Below, piece by piece: positions 8,856-17,811 of a stretch of 51,353 nt of DNA. Numbering within the stretch: position 1 is the first letter of the stretch; the number at the start of each line of letters is the position of its first letter. Position numbers and translations under genes: made by a program. The notes under the pieces are model-generated. The model was not told the DNA's origin. It saw nothing but the letters and a program-made list of their open reading frames with translations, and did no database searches. The stretch is from assembly GCA_017450685.1 (NCBI GenBank), contig JAFSTB010000027.1, positions 1-51,353 on the forward strand, in the 5' to 3' direction. The stretch comes from Paludibacteraceae bacterium. GTDB lineage: Bacteria > Bacteroidota > Bacteroidia > Bacteroidales > Paludibacteraceae.

Positions 8856-8957
8856 TTTTATACCACTTTTGCACTCTTTTATCACTAATAATAGTGAATT
8901 TTGACATATTTAACAAGGAAAAACATTAACAAAATGTCATATTACCAAAAATTGCCG

Positions 8958-8965
8958 TACCTTTG
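8958..8965 (+). promoter_or_regulatory. -7 promoter element ahead of the lipoprotein-nadA-mnmA operon
   Basis: TACCTTTG is at 8958-8965 in the context GCCG-box-TGGC. No good TTTG is seen 19-21 bp upstream, only a TG at 8935-8936, so the -33 element is weak. It lies about 40 bp before the ATG at 9006. Confidence 0.5.
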
Positions 8966-9005
8966 TGGCAAAATTCGGTATAACATTTTAATTATTCCAT
9001 ACGAT

Positions 9006-9545
9006 ATGAAAAAAACGAGTTCACTTTTTCTGACCTTTCTCTTCGCTTTCTGTCTCACCGTTATGTTTTCTCTGACCTCTTGCAAGGGCAAAGACGATCC
9101 CACTGAGAATGGGGGAAACGGACAAGGTGCGTCGCTGACAGAAACAGAACTGCTTGAAGCCAAACATTTTACGGCTGTAGGTATCGTCATCATTCCATCT
9201 GACACTGACCCCTATGTGAAGGAAGACTTGTCGGTGGACGTGCTGGTGACAACTGACAGCACCGTTCAGATAGTGATGAATAATGCACAATTCGCAGAAC
9301 GTATGCCTCAAATGACCATTGTGGTTGATTCAGTCAGTTACGACGAGAGAAGCAATCCTTTTAATTTCTTCGGCGACGGACTGATACCGTGTATGAAAAA
9401 CGGAGAGAACATGATTCCCGTGGACAGATATCAAGTATCTGCATTAGAGGGAAGAATCACTCTCGACTCAATGTTTATCACCACTAAGTTCGGCACCTAC
9501 GATTGCAGTTATGCCGGCAGACTTATTCGCACTAACGACTTATGA
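9006..9545 (+). CDS. Predicted lipoprotein, possibly calycin-like
   Basis: The product has 179 residues from the ATG at 9006. The N-terminus is a lipoprotein signal: basic MKKTSS, a hydrophobic stretch and a lipobox ending LTSC at about residue 20, followed by a Gly/Asn-rich linker (KGKDDPTENGGNGQ). The mature part is beta-rich, with alternating hydrophobics (SVDVLVTTDSTVQIVMNNAQ, then MTIVVDSVSY and GRITLDSMFITTKFGTYDCSY). This is similar in style to calycin-like barrel lipoproteins of Bacteroidales, but I am not certain of the family. The stop overlaps the nadA start as ATGA, so it shares a transcript with nadA and mnmA despite having no evident link to NAD. Confidence 0.75.
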   Translation: MKKTSSLFLTFLFAFCLTVMFSLTSCKGKDDPTENGGNGQGASLTETELLEAKHFTAVGIVIIPSDTDPYVKEDLSVDVLVTTDSTVQIVMNNAQFAERMPQMTIVVDSVSYDERSNPFNFFGDGLIPCMKNGENMIPVDRYQVSALEGRITLDSMFITTKFGTYDCSYAGRLIRTNDL

Positions 9546-10474
9546 TTGAGGACGATATACGCCGCTTATGTAGAGAGAAGAACGCCATTATTATGGCGCA
9601 CTACTACCAGCGCAAAGAGATACAGGATGTAGCCGATTTTATAGGCGACTCGTTGGCATTGGCTCAACAGGCAGCCAAGACAGATGCCGACATCATCGTT
9701 ATGTGCGGCGTACATTTTATGGCGGAGACGGCAAAGATCCTGTGTCCGACTAAGAAAGTGCTTATACCCGACCCTACAGCCGGTTGCTCCTTGGCAGACA
9801 GTTGTCAGGCAGCCGACCTCGCTCAATGGAAAGAGCAACACCCTGACTATATGGTCGTTTCCTACGTCAACACCTCAGCCGCCGTAAAAGCCTTAACCGA
9901 TGTGGTGGTGACCAGCAGCAACGCACTGAAGATAGTCAATCGCTTACCCAAAGAGGCAAAGATATTGTTTGGTCCGGACCACAACCTCGGCAACTATATC
10001 AACTCACAAACGGGTAGAGAGATGGAGTTATGGAACGGTGCTTGTCACGTCCATTCACGTTTCTCGGTGGAGGCATTGATAGAGTTGAAAAAACGATATC
10101 CCACGGCACCGGTCTTGGCACACCCCGAGTGTAAGCAGGTGCTGCTTAACTTGAGCGATGTGATTGGTTCGACGCAAGCGCTACTTAACTATGTGCGCTT
10201 ACACCCTGAATATAAGCAGTTTATCATCGCCACCGAATCGGGCATACTGCACGAGATGCAAAAAGTGTGTCCTGATGTGCAGTTTATTCCCGTACCGCCT
10301 GAGATGACGGAAGGTGTAGGTTGCTCTTGCAATGAGTGCGAATATATGCGTCAGAACACTTTGCAAAAACTCTACGACTGCCTTCTTCACGAGTCGCCGG
10401 AGGTGACGGTGGACGCAGACATTGCAAGAGAAGCGGTTAAGCCTATAGAAAAGATGTTGGAATGGAGCAAATGA
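9542..10474 (+). CDS. nadA: Quinolinate synthase
   Basis: This 310-residue enzyme condenses iminoaspartate with dihydroxyacetone phosphate to quinolinate in de novo NAD synthesis, using an oxygen-labile [4Fe-4S] cluster. Features seen: AHYYQRKEIQDVADFIGDS at the N-terminus, MCGVHFMAETAKIL, the HVHSRF motif, and three cysteines expected to hold the cluster (in ILCPTKK, in WNGACHVH and in the GCSCNEC segment). Its length is right for the short bacterial form. nadB and nadC are not in the window. The gene overlaps the lipoprotein before it by 4 bp and mnmA after it by 13 bp, so expression is coupled. MnmA is also oxygen-sensitive in some settings, but no functional tie is evident. Confidence 0.95.
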   Translation: MIEDDIRRLCREKNAIIMAHYYQRKEIQDVADFIGDSLALAQQAAKTDADIIVMCGVHFMAETAKILCPTKKVLIPDPTAGCSLADSCQAADLAQWKEQHPDYMVVSYVNTSAAVKALTDVVVTSSNALKIVNRLPKEAKILFGPDHNLGNYINSQTGREMELWNGACHVHSRFSVEALIELKKRYPTAPVLAHPECKQVLLNLSDVIGSTQALLNYVRLHPEYKQFIIATESGILHEMQKVCPDVQFIPVPPEMTEGVGCSCNECEYMRQNTLQKLYDCLLHESPEVTVDADIAREAVKPIEKMLEWSK

Positions 10475-11520
10475 CAGATAAACGCGTCTTAATGGCTATG
10501 AGCGGCGGCATTGACAGCAGTGTCGCCGCTATGCTATTGTTAGAACAAGGATATGAGTTGGTAGGGGTCACCTTCCGCACTTTCGACTCCATCAAACCGT
10601 CCTGCCTCGCCAAAGAGAAAGGGTGCTGCTCGGTGGAAAGCATAATGGAAGCCAAACATCTGGCGGAGAAGTTAGGATTCGAACACCATATAGTGGATTT
10701 TCGCGACATCTTTCGCCAAAATGTCATCCGCAATTTTGTGGACGAATACAGCGTAGGTCGTACCCCCAACCCTTGCGTACTATGCAACTCGCATATCAAA
10801 TGGGGTGTACTGCTCGAAGAAGCCGATAAGTACGGCTGCCAATACATAGCCACCGGTCACTATGCACAAATAGAACAAAAAAACGGTCATTACTATTTGC
10901 GCAAAGCCGTTGATACACATAAAGATCAGACCTATTTCCTTTGGATGCTGACCGAGGATAATCTTCGTCGCACACTCTTCCCTTTGGGTTCGATGACCAA
11001 GACCGAGGTGAGGCAGTCAGCCCTCGAGCACGGCTATGAGCAATTGAGTCGAAAGAGCGAATCACAAGAGATTTGTTTCATTCCCGACAACGACTACCGC
11101 TCTTTCCTTCAGTCGGAAGGCGTACGATTGTCGGAGGGCGATTATGTGGATGCCGAAGGCAAGATAGTAGGTCGCCACTCAGGCTATGCCAACTACACCA
11201 TCGGTCAGCGAAAAGGGCTGGGTATAGCCTTAGGTTATCCTGCTTTTGTGACGGGTATCGATGCCGTTCACAATCGCGTTTATATAGGTAAGCACGACGA
11301 CCTCTATCGCCGCGAAGTACCTCTGCGTGCCGACTTCGTCTTCCGTGGCGATGCCACCCGACCCGTTATGGCACAGATACGCTACCGCAGCCACGCCTGT
11401 GAAGCACGAATAGAAGGCAATATCGTTGTGTTTGAACAACCGGTATGGGCTGTGGCACCCGGACAAAGCGTGGTCATGTACCAAGACAACTGCCTCGTGG
11501 GAGGTGGCATAATACGCTGA
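10462..11520 (+). CDS. mnmA: tRNA-specific 2-thiouridylase
   Basis: This 352-residue cytoplasmic enzyme thiolates U34 of tRNA-Lys, tRNA-Glu and tRNA-Gln using ATP and sulfur relayed from a desulfurase. The PP-loop ATPase motif MSGGIDSSVAAMLL is near residue 13. The two catalytic cysteines are visible, in TPNPCVLCNSHIKWG (about residue 100) and in SQEICFIPDNDYRSFL (about residue 200). The central domain continues with GQRKGLG and the C-terminal beta-barrel ends the protein. The start ATG lies inside nadA (13-bp overlap), and the PP-loop immediately after supports it. It is the last gene of the lipoprotein-nadA-mnmA operon. Confidence 0.95.
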   Translation: MEQMTDKRVLMAMSGGIDSSVAAMLLLEQGYELVGVTFRTFDSIKPSCLAKEKGCCSVESIMEAKHLAEKLGFEHHIVDFRDIFRQNVIRNFVDEYSVGRTPNPCVLCNSHIKWGVLLEEADKYGCQYIATGHYAQIEQKNGHYYLRKAVDTHKDQTYFLWMLTEDNLRRTLFPLGSMTKTEVRQSALEHGYEQLSRKSESQEICFIPDNDYRSFLQSEGVRLSEGDYVDAEGKIVGRHSGYANYTIGQRKGLGIALGYPAFVTGIDAVHNRVYIGKHDDLYRREVPLRADFVFRGDATRPVMAQIRYRSHACEARIEGNIVVFEQPVWAVAPGQSVVMYQDNCLVGGGIIR

Positions 11521-11570
11521 CCGCTCGTAGGGGTAAACACCCATATTTTTCTGCAAATTCAGCCTAACTT

Positions 11571-11601
11571 TTTGATTTATCCTTATAATGCCGTACCTTT
11601 G
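11571..11601 (+). promoter_or_regulatory. Bacteroidota-type promoter for the M3 peptidase operon
   Basis: TTTG at 11571-11574 and TACCTTTG at 11594-11601 have a 19-bp spacer. It is 21 bp before the ATG at 11623, leaving a very short leader. The genes from here to mazG (17149) are tightly spaced and could share this transcript. Confidence 0.7.
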
Positions 11602-11622
11602 TGCGCTTAATTTGCATTGTAT

Positions 11623-13800
11623 ATGAAACACACAACCTTCCTAACATCAGCGCTATTGATAGTCATTGCAATAGCGATAACCGCAACCGTTAAAGTTATG
11701 AGATCAACATCCAATCCGTTTTTCAACTACGAGAAATGGGAGACGCCACACGGCACCTACCCTTTCAATGAAATAAAGACAGAGCATTATATGCCTGCTT
11801 TTGAAGAAGGTATCAAGCGCGGTCTTCAAGAGATAGACGCTATCGTCAATAATCCCGAAGAGCCCACTTTTGCCAACACCATCGAAGCCTATGAGCGTAC
11901 AGGTGAGATGCTGACAGTGGTGGAAGGCTGCTTCTTCAATATCTCCAACACCGACACCGACGATGACATACAAGCCATCGAACTGAAAGTCGTGCCGATG
12001 CTCTCCGACTATTCATCAACCATCCTTCTGAACGAAGGACTGTTCAACCGCATCAAAGCCGTATATGACCAAAGAGAACAACTGCCATTAAACGGCGAGC
12101 AGATGAAACTGCTCGAAGATATATATGAAGGTTTTGCCAACAACGGTGCCAACCTCTCAACAGAAGAGAAAGAGCAATATCGCACTCTCACAGCACGCTT
12201 GAGCCAACTCACCACCGAGTTCGGACAAAACGTGCTCAATGCCACCAATGCTTGGACTAAACTCATAACCGACGAACACGACCTTGACGGACTGAGCGAA
12301 GACACCAAAACGATGCTTCGTACCAATGCAGAAAAGAAAGGGTTGGACGGTTGGCTGCTCGACCTCAAGCCCACCACCACCCTGCCACTCTTACAAGACT
12401 GCCGTAACCGCGACCTCAGACACGAGGTCTATATGGCTTCCAACACACGCTGCATCGGTGGTGAGTTCGATAACACACAAGTAATCATCGACATAGTCAA
12501 CACACGCCTCCAACTCGCACAACTGTTCGGCAAACGCAACTACGCCGAGAAATCGCTCTATAAGACTTGCGCCGAGACACAAGAGAACGTATTTAACCTG
12601 CTGGATCAACTGCGCGATGCCTATATGCCTGCCGCACAACAAGAGGTGAAAGAGATGCAGGAGTTTGCACAAAGCAAAGGACTGACCGACCAACTGCAAC
12701 CCTGGGACTGGAGTTTCTACAGCAAGCAACTGAAAGACGAGAAATACAGTCTGACCGACGATATCCTACGCCCCTATTTTGAGTTGGAAAACGTCAAAGC
12801 CGGTGTGTTCGGTTTGGCTCAACGCCTGTATGGTCTCACCTTCAAAGCCAACACAGATATACCTCTCTATAATCCGGAAGTGACAGCCTACGATGTGTAT
12901 GATTCCGACGGTCATTTTCTTGCAGTCTATTATGCTGATTTTCATCCGCGTGACGGCAAACGTGGCGGCGCATGGATGAACGATTTTCGTTCGCAATACC
13001 GGCTCAACGATGTTGACCACCGCCCACATATAGTCAACGTGATGAACTTCACCAAGCCCGTTACCGATTCCATCGGCAATGTGCTCAAACCGGCACTGCT
13101 AACCTACGATGAGGTGGAGACCTTCCTGCATGAATTCGGTCATGCTCTGCACGGTATGCTCACACGCTGCACCTATGCCGCTCAAAGCGGAACAGCAGTG
13201 CCACGCGACTTCGTGGAACTGCCCTCACAGTTCAACGAGAACTTCCTCGGCGAGAAAGAGTTCCTCGACACTTTTGCCAAACATTACCTGACAGGTGAAC
13301 CACTCTCACAAGAACTGATTGACCGCATCCGCATCTCGTCGAACTACCACGCTGCCTATAGTTGCGTTCGACAACTGTCCTTCGGCTATCTCGATATGGC
13401 TTGGCATACACTCACCACACCGTTTGAGGCTGAAGCAGGTCAGACAGCACAACAAGCCGTCATCGACTTCGGCAACAAAGCAATGGAACAAGTGGCGGTA
13501 ATGCCCGTCGTTCCTCAAACACAGATGGAATATGCCTTCTCACATATCTTCTCAGGCGGATATGCAGCAGGATACTATAGTTATAAATGGTCGGAGTTGT
13601 TGGATGCCGACGCTTTCTCCGTCTTCCAATCAGCAGCACAACAACGCGGCTCTATCTTCGATAAACAAGCAGCCGACAGTTTTCGCACTAATATCCTTGA
13701 GCGTGGCGGCACAGAAAAACCGATGGTTCTCTATCGCCGTTTCCGTGGCGGCGAACCCACTATCGATGCTCTGCTGCGACGCGACGGTATCAAACAGTAA
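11623..13800 (+). CDS. M3-family zinc metallopeptidase (peptidyl-dipeptidase Dcp type), exported
   Basis: The protein has 725 residues. An N-terminal hydrophobic segment (FLTSALLIVIAIAITATV) after MKHT acts as a signal peptide or anchor. The M3 catalytic motif HEFGHALHGML (HExxH variant HEFGH) is near residue 500, with the third ligand Glu expected about 25 residues on, in the DFVELPSQFNENF stretch. The opening SNPFFNYEKWETPHGTYPFN and the later YADFHPRDGKRGGAW are typical of the Dcp/oligopeptidase A group. It likely trims dipeptides from oligopeptides in the periplasm. The length fits the family. Start choice: ATG at 11623, directly before MKHTTFLT, in preference to an upstream TTG. Confidence 0.92.
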   Translation: MKHTTFLTSALLIVIAIAITATVKVMRSTSNPFFNYEKWETPHGTYPFNEIKTEHYMPAFEEGIKRGLQEIDAIVNNPEEPTFANTIEAYERTGEMLTVVEGCFFNISNTDTDDDIQAIELKVVPMLSDYSSTILLNEGLFNRIKAVYDQREQLPLNGEQMKLLEDIYEGFANNGANLSTEEKEQYRTLTARLSQLTTEFGQNVLNATNAWTKLITDEHDLDGLSEDTKTMLRTNAEKKGLDGWLLDLKPTTTLPLLQDCRNRDLRHEVYMASNTRCIGGEFDNTQVIIDIVNTRLQLAQLFGKRNYAEKSLYKTCAETQENVFNLLDQLRDAYMPAAQQEVKEMQEFAQSKGLTDQLQPWDWSFYSKQLKDEKYSLTDDILRPYFELENVKAGVFGLAQRLYGLTFKANTDIPLYNPEVTAYDVYDSDGHFLAVYYADFHPRDGKRGGAWMNDFRSQYRLNDVDHRPHIVNVMNFTKPVTDSIGNVLKPALLTYDEVETFLHEFGHALHGMLTRCTYAAQSGTAVPRDFVELPSQFNENFLGEKEFLDTFAKHYLTGEPLSQELIDRIRISSNYHAAYSCVRQLSFGYLDMAWHTLTTPFEAEAGQTAQQAVIDFGNKAMEQVAVMPVVPQTQMEYAFSHIFSGGYAAGYYSYKWSELLDADAFSVFQSAAQQRGSIFDKQAADSFRTNILERGGTEKPMVLYRRFRGGEPTIDALLRRDGIKQ

Positions 13801-13816
13801 CCCGCACCGAACATAA

Positions 13817-15199
13817 ATGAAGCGACTCATTGCCATCTTAACCTTCACTCTGTCAGTCTGGACTACACTCATAGCCCAAGACACTGAGACTATCTATGTA
13901 TGTGAAGGCGGCGTGGCAACATACAACGGACGCAACTACACCGCAGGCACATACACTATCCGACGAAGCGGACAAAACGACCTCACACTCATTGTACTCA
14001 ACGCCACAAGATACTCCTTCACACAAACAGATACCATATACAAAGGTGACACCTACCTCTACAAAGGCAGAAAACGCACCTTCAACACCGTCGGTGTACA
14101 ACAATGGAACGACTCACTGCTGACTATTCATGGCTGCGATAGCGTCATACACCACCAACTGACCGTCTTAGCACGGCCAACCACCTATGCCACCTACAAC
14201 CTGCATATTTGTCAAGGCGACAGCATAGAAGTGGCAGGCAGATGGTATCACACCAACAGCAGCAACGCTATCACACTTAGAGGTGCTAACTATTTAGGCG
14301 GCGACTCTATCGTCACTTTTCGAGTGATTGTACATCAACCGGTGGAAGTGACATACAGTCTTACTATCAATGAAGGTACTGCCAAACAATGGTACTTCCA
14401 CCGTTTATCCGACCTCAAAGCCGGCACCTACCGCCTCACCTCTGCCAACCTGCTCAAGACGCAATACGGTTGCGACAGCGTGGAAGTGCTTATGCTGACC
14501 GTCCTGCCACGAACCTACGGCAACGACACTATCCACCTCTGTCAAGGTCAAACGGCTGAGTATAAAGGCAAGACATACGACCAAACAGGCAACTACGATA
14601 TTCAGCTCACTAACCACAAAGGCGGCGATTCCATACTGACACTGACCGTCATCGTTCACCCTCTGTACCACACCAACGCCTCACAGACCATCACTTACGG
14701 CGATACCGTACTTCTTTCTGACACCGTCTATGCCAACCTGCTTCCGGGATTTTATACCTTCACCCGACACCGAACAACACGATACGGCTGTGATAGCACC
14801 ATAACACTCGATGTTGAAGTAAGAAAAGCCAGACAGACAATATCGTGGAACGACATGCGCGACACGCTTGCCACCGAACACTATTACACCCTCAAAGCCA
14901 CCGCCTCATCATCCCTACCCATCACATACGAGATAACTGACGAAGGTAAAGCAGAACTCATAGAAAACCAGATACATACCCTCGCTCCGGGATATGCCGC
15001 CGTAACTGCATTGCAATACGGCAACGAACTGTTCGAAGCGGCTCAACCTAACAGAAAACAATTCGTCATACTCAGAGTAACAGGTATAGAACAGATTGTC
15101 AACCAAACGACTAACTCATGCAAAATACTGCTCAACGGACAACTGTACATAAGCAACGGCAAACAACTATATAACGCTCACGGAATAAGAGTAAGATAA
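13817..15199 (+). CDS. Secreted repeat protein with GCDS-type repeats and short conserved C-terminal motif
   Basis: The protein has 460 residues with a signal peptide (MKRLIAILTFTLSVWTTLIAQ). The body is built of four or so repeats of 70-90 residues. Each has an ICQGDS or LCQGQT-like opening, a YxGxxY tract and an ending such as GCDSVIHHQLTV, GCDSVEVLMLTV, GGDSILTLTVIV or GCDSTITLDVEV. Such repeats are common in Bacteroidota surface adhesin-like proteins. A linker (about residues 340-425) leads to a C-terminal end with ILLNGQLYISNGKQLYNAHG. The C10 protease at 43192 ends in a closely similar segment, so this may be a variant secretion (T9SS-like) signal. No catalytic motif is seen. It follows the M3 peptidase by 16 bp. 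Confidence 0.8.
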   Translation: MKRLIAILTFTLSVWTTLIAQDTETIYVCEGGVATYNGRNYTAGTYTIRRSGQNDLTLIVLNATRYSFTQTDTIYKGDTYLYKGRKRTFNTVGVQQWNDSLLTIHGCDSVIHHQLTVLARPTTYATYNLHICQGDSIEVAGRWYHTNSSNAITLRGANYLGGDSIVTFRVIVHQPVEVTYSLTINEGTAKQWYFHRLSDLKAGTYRLTSANLLKTQYGCDSVEVLMLTVLPRTYGNDTIHLCQGQTAEYKGKTYDQTGNYDIQLTNHKGGDSILTLTVIVHPLYHTNASQTITYGDTVLLSDTVYANLLPGFYTFTRHRTTRYGCDSTITLDVEVRKARQTISWNDMRDTLATEHYYTLKATASSSLPITYEITDEGKAELIENQIHTLAPGYAAVTALQYGNELFEAAQPNRKQFVILRVTGIEQIVNQTTNSCKILLNGQLYISNGKQLYNAHGIRVR

Positions 15200-15207
15200 A
15201 CATCTAT

Positions 15208-15522
15208 ATGAACGAATTTTTGGAAAAAGAGGAACAAGTGCTTCGAATGCTGAAAACCGTGTTCGACCCCGAAATACCCGTCAATATCTACGACCTCGGA
15301 CTAATCTACAATATCGACTTGCAAGACAACGGTTTATGCACCATAGATATGACACTCACCGCTCCTTCCTGCCCTGCTGCCGACTTCCTCGTGGAAGATA
15401 TAAAGCAAAAAGTGGCAAGCGTGGAAGGCATCACCGATGTGCAAGTGAATATAGTCTTTGAACCCGAATGGACCAAAGATATGATGTCGGAAGAAGCCAA
15501 ATTAGAATTAGGATTTCTATAA
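15208..15522 (+). CDS. MIP18/DUF59-family iron-sulfur assembly protein
   Basis: This 104-residue protein has the DUF59 core: FDPEIPVNIYDLGLIYNI in the first third, MTLTAPSCPAADFL with the conserved cysteine at about residue 53, and a VNIVFEPEWTKDMMSEEA ending. Members (SufT, PaaD-like and MIP18 relatives) act in Fe-S cluster assembly or maturation of Fe-S proteins. Neighbouring suf genes are absent, so its exact partner cannot be named. It starts 9 bp after the repeat protein and ends 5 bp before the LpxH-like gene, in one run of co-directional genes. It is the expected length for a stand-alone member. Confidence 0.88.
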   Translation: MNEFLEKEEQVLRMLKTVFDPEIPVNIYDLGLIYNIDLQDNGLCTIDMTLTAPSCPAADFLVEDIKQKVASVEGITDVQVNIVFEPEWTKDMMSEEAKLELGFL

Positions 15523-15527
15523 CTGCT

Positions 15528-16331
15528 ATGGTCTATTTCTTAAGCGATGCCCACCTTGGCTCGCGCGCCATCACCGACTTCCAAGCACACCAACAAAGGC
15601 TTATCTGTTGTCTTGAGCAAATGGCACAAGACGCTACTGCCATCTGCCTGCTTGGCGATATGTTCGACTTCTGGTACGAATATATCTACCCTCCATTAAG
15701 AGGTGACATACCCCGCAGCAAACAACAATACCTGCCTTTCTTGAACTGCCTTCGCAACTTAACGAACAAAGGCATAGAAATACACTATTTCATTGGTAAT
15801 CACGACATCTGGACTTTCGGTCTGCTCGAGAGATATGCAGGTGTCATCCTTCATAAACAACCTGCCGAACTAACCTTCTACGGCAAGACTTTGTACCTTG
15901 CTCACGGTGACGGACTTATACCGACCTACTATATGCAAGTGCTGCCACCTGACATACAAAAGAAAATACGCGCTTTCATACGTCTGCGCACCTTCTTTCA
16001 TAGTCCAGTACCGCAATTCCTTTTCCGCTTCGTACCACCATGCTTAGGCGACGCTTTCGGCTACGAATGGGCACGACGAAGTCGTATGAAAGAACTGGCA
16101 CACCCCTGCCCCTTCAAAGGCGAAGAGAAAGAAGAGTTGGTGCTCTTCGCCAAAGAAAGAGAACAGACAAATATGCACTCCGACTACTACATCTTCGGAC
16201 ACCGACATATAGCACTCGACCTGCCCATCCCCAACAGCCGAGTACTCATCTTAGGCGACTGCTTCCGACAATGGACCTACGCCAAACTAACCGACAAAGG
16301 AACACTGCAACTCCTCACACAACCATCCTGA
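15528..16331 (+). CDS. UDP-2,3-diacylglucosamine hydrolase-like phosphoesterase (LpxH family)
   Basis: The protein has 267 residues from the ATG at 15528. Calcineurin-type metal motifs appear in order: FLSDAHLG, LLGDMFDFWYEY, IGNHDIW, LAHGDG and FGHRHI. The FDFWYEY and SDAHLG forms are those of LpxH-type enzymes, which cleave UDP-2,3-diacylglucosamine to lipid X in lipid A synthesis at the inner membrane. The open frame extends 20 codons upstream into the DUF59 gene; the start at 15528 places the first metal ligand at residue 7, as in relatives. The waaA gene at 40569 shows that a lipid A-Kdo pathway exists in this genome. Other phosphoesterase substrates cannot be excluded. Confidence 0.85.
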   Translation: MVYFLSDAHLGSRAITDFQAHQQRLICCLEQMAQDATAICLLGDMFDFWYEYIYPPLRGDIPRSKQQYLPFLNCLRNLTNKGIEIHYFIGNHDIWTFGLLERYAGVILHKQPAELTFYGKTLYLAHGDGLIPTYYMQVLPPDIQKKIRAFIRLRTFFHSPVPQFLFRFVPPCLGDAFGYEWARRSRMKELAHPCPFKGEEKEELVLFAKEREQTNMHSDYYIFGHRHIALDLPIPNSRVLILGDCFRQWTYAKLTDKGTLQLLTQPS

Positions 16332-16336
16332 TAACT

Positions 16337-17149
16337 ATGCATACCAGAGAAGAACAACTGCAAGCCTTCAACCGCCTGCTGACCATAATGGACGACCTCA
16401 GAGAGAAATGTCCGTGGGACAGAAAACAAACCTTTGAGAGTCTGAGACAAAACACCATAGAAGAGACCTACGAACTGGCATCAGCACTACTCAAAAAAGA
16501 CATGAACGAGATTGCCAAAGAGTTAGGCGATGTGCTGCTGCACGTTATCTTCTACGCTAAGATCGGCTCTGAGACAGGCGACTTCGACATAGCCGATGTG
16601 TGCAACCGCCTTAGCGACAAACTGGTGTTCAGACACCCGCACGTCTATGGCGAACAAAAAGCCAAAGAAGCAGAAGACGTATCCAAACTATGGGAAGAGG
16701 TCAAACTCAAAGAGAAAGGGGGCAACAAAACAGTGCTGGGCGGCATACCCGATGCTCTACCTGCTTTGGTCAAAGCCTATCGCATACAAGATAAAGCAGC
16801 CAACATAGGCTTCGACTGGGAAAAGAAAGAAGACGTATGGCAAAAAGTGAAAGAGGAGATAAACGAGTTTGAAGAAGAGATGCTTAATGCCGCACCCGAA
16901 GACACTGCTCTGTCAGCCACCGACAAAGAACGAATGGAAAATGAGTTCGGCGACCTTATCTTCGCACTCGTCAATGCCGCACGACTGTACAAACTGCGAC
17001 CGGATAACGCTCTGGAAAAAACAAACCAGAAATTCATTCGCCGCTTCAACTACATAGAACAAAAAGCAACGGAGCGACAACAATCGCTCCGTGATATGAC
17101 ATTAGACGAGATGGAAAACCTGTGGCAAGAAGCCAAACAAAACGAATAA
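16337..17149 (+). CDS. mazG: Nucleoside triphosphate pyrophosphohydrolase
   Basis: The 270-residue protein has two MazG domains. The first starts near residue 7 (LQAFNRLLTIMDDLREKCPW) with the metal-binding EETYE and ELGDVLLHVIF helices. The second, after about residue 145, has the matching EINEFEEEM and ENEFGDLIFALVN. It hydrolyses (d)NTPs to monophosphates and pyrophosphate, a housekeeping or stress-related clean-up role. The ATG at 16337, 5 bp after the LpxH-like stop, is preferred over an upstream start that would translate out-of-frame LpxH sequence. It is the last gene of the 11623-17149 run and converges on the lipoprotein at 17153 with a 3-bp gap. Confidence 0.93.
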   Translation: MHTREEQLQAFNRLLTIMDDLREKCPWDRKQTFESLRQNTIEETYELASALLKKDMNEIAKELGDVLLHVIFYAKIGSETGDFDIADVCNRLSDKLVFRHPHVYGEQKAKEAEDVSKLWEEVKLKEKGGNKTVLGGIPDALPALVKAYRIQDKAANIGFDWEKKEDVWQKVKEEINEFEEEMLNAAPEDTALSATDKERMENEFGDLIFALVNAARLYKLRPDNALEKTNQKFIRRFNYIEQKATERQQSLRDMTLDEMENLWQEAKQNE

Positions 17150-17152
17150 GAA

Positions 17153-17683
17153 CTATTCGCTGACGGGCTGAACGACAGTAAGAGATACAGGCGAATAGTC
17201 GGAATCGGATGTGACGGTAAACACCATATCGTACGAACCTGACTTGCGAGCAATATACACCGTGGGAATAATTACGAAATTATAGCCGGCATTGAAATAT
17301 AACAACCCTTCTTCAGGTTTGCTCTCCGCCTTGAGCACATCCATTACCTCGTCAGAAACAGTATAGATGAACCGTAAAGCCGTAGTATCAGCCGACAAGC
17401 GTGCCGACACCAAGTCATTGCCGCGAGAACCGTAACCCACTAAAAACAAAACAGTATCACCAACGGCTATTGTATCGGCAACGTACTTATTGGTAACACT
17501 ATCCAACTTGAAAGTTACAGTATCTTTGCAACCTACAATACTATCGTTGGAGAACTGCGGTCCGCGAAGAAATGCCGAAAAAGAGATGTACGGCACATAA
17601 TGATCCTTTGACTTCTTACACGAAGACATACCTGTTGCCAACACTGACAACAAGACAACAAAACTGATAAAAGATTGACGCAT
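17153..17683 (-). CDS. Predicted lipoprotein downstream of tRNA-Leu
   Basis: The protein has 176 residues from the ATG at 17683. The signal is of the lipoprotein type (MRQSFISFVVLLSVLATGMSS then Cys at residue 22, followed by KKSKDHY). The mature protein is beta-rich with no motif I recognise. An in-frame extension to 17791 would translate the tRNA-Leu gene and is rejected. The only promoter seen is upstream of the tRNA (17812-17842), and the coding start is 33 bp from the tRNA 3' end, so the mRNA is probably released by tRNA processing from a shared transcript. It converges on mazG. Confidence 0.78.
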   Translation of the reverse strand: MRQSFISFVVLLSVLATGMSSCKKSKDHYVPYISFSAFLRGPQFSNDSIVGCKDTVTFKLDSVTNKYVADTIAVGDTVLFLVGYGSRGNDLVSARLSADTTALRFIYTVSDEVMDVLKAESKPEEGLLYFNAGYNFVIIPTVYIARKSGSYDMVFTVTSDSDYSPVSLTVVQPVSE

Positions 17684-17715
17684 AGGGAAAAAGAAAAGAA
17701 TAAAGAACCTTTTCG

Positions 17716-17797
17716 TGCGGCATATAGGACTCGAACCTACACTCCCGAAAGAACCAGATCCTAAGTCTGGCGCGTCTACCAATTCCGCCAATGCCGC
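17716..17797 (-). tRNA. tRNA-Leu (anticodon UAG)
   Basis: The minus strand folds as an 82-nt class II tRNA. The acceptor stem is GCGGCAT with ATGCCGC and discriminator A, the anticodon stem CCAGA/TCTGG surrounds the loop CTTAGGA (anticodon TAG), and the T arm contains GGTTCGAGTCC. The D arm carries GGTAGACGC. CCA is not encoded. Confidence 0.95.
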
Positions 17798-17811
17798 GTG
17801 AAAATCAGCCG

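Noticed and set aside
17684..17791. In-frame N-terminal extension of the lipoprotein
   Set aside because: It is the tRNA-Leu sequence translated, and the lipoprotein signal begins at 17683.
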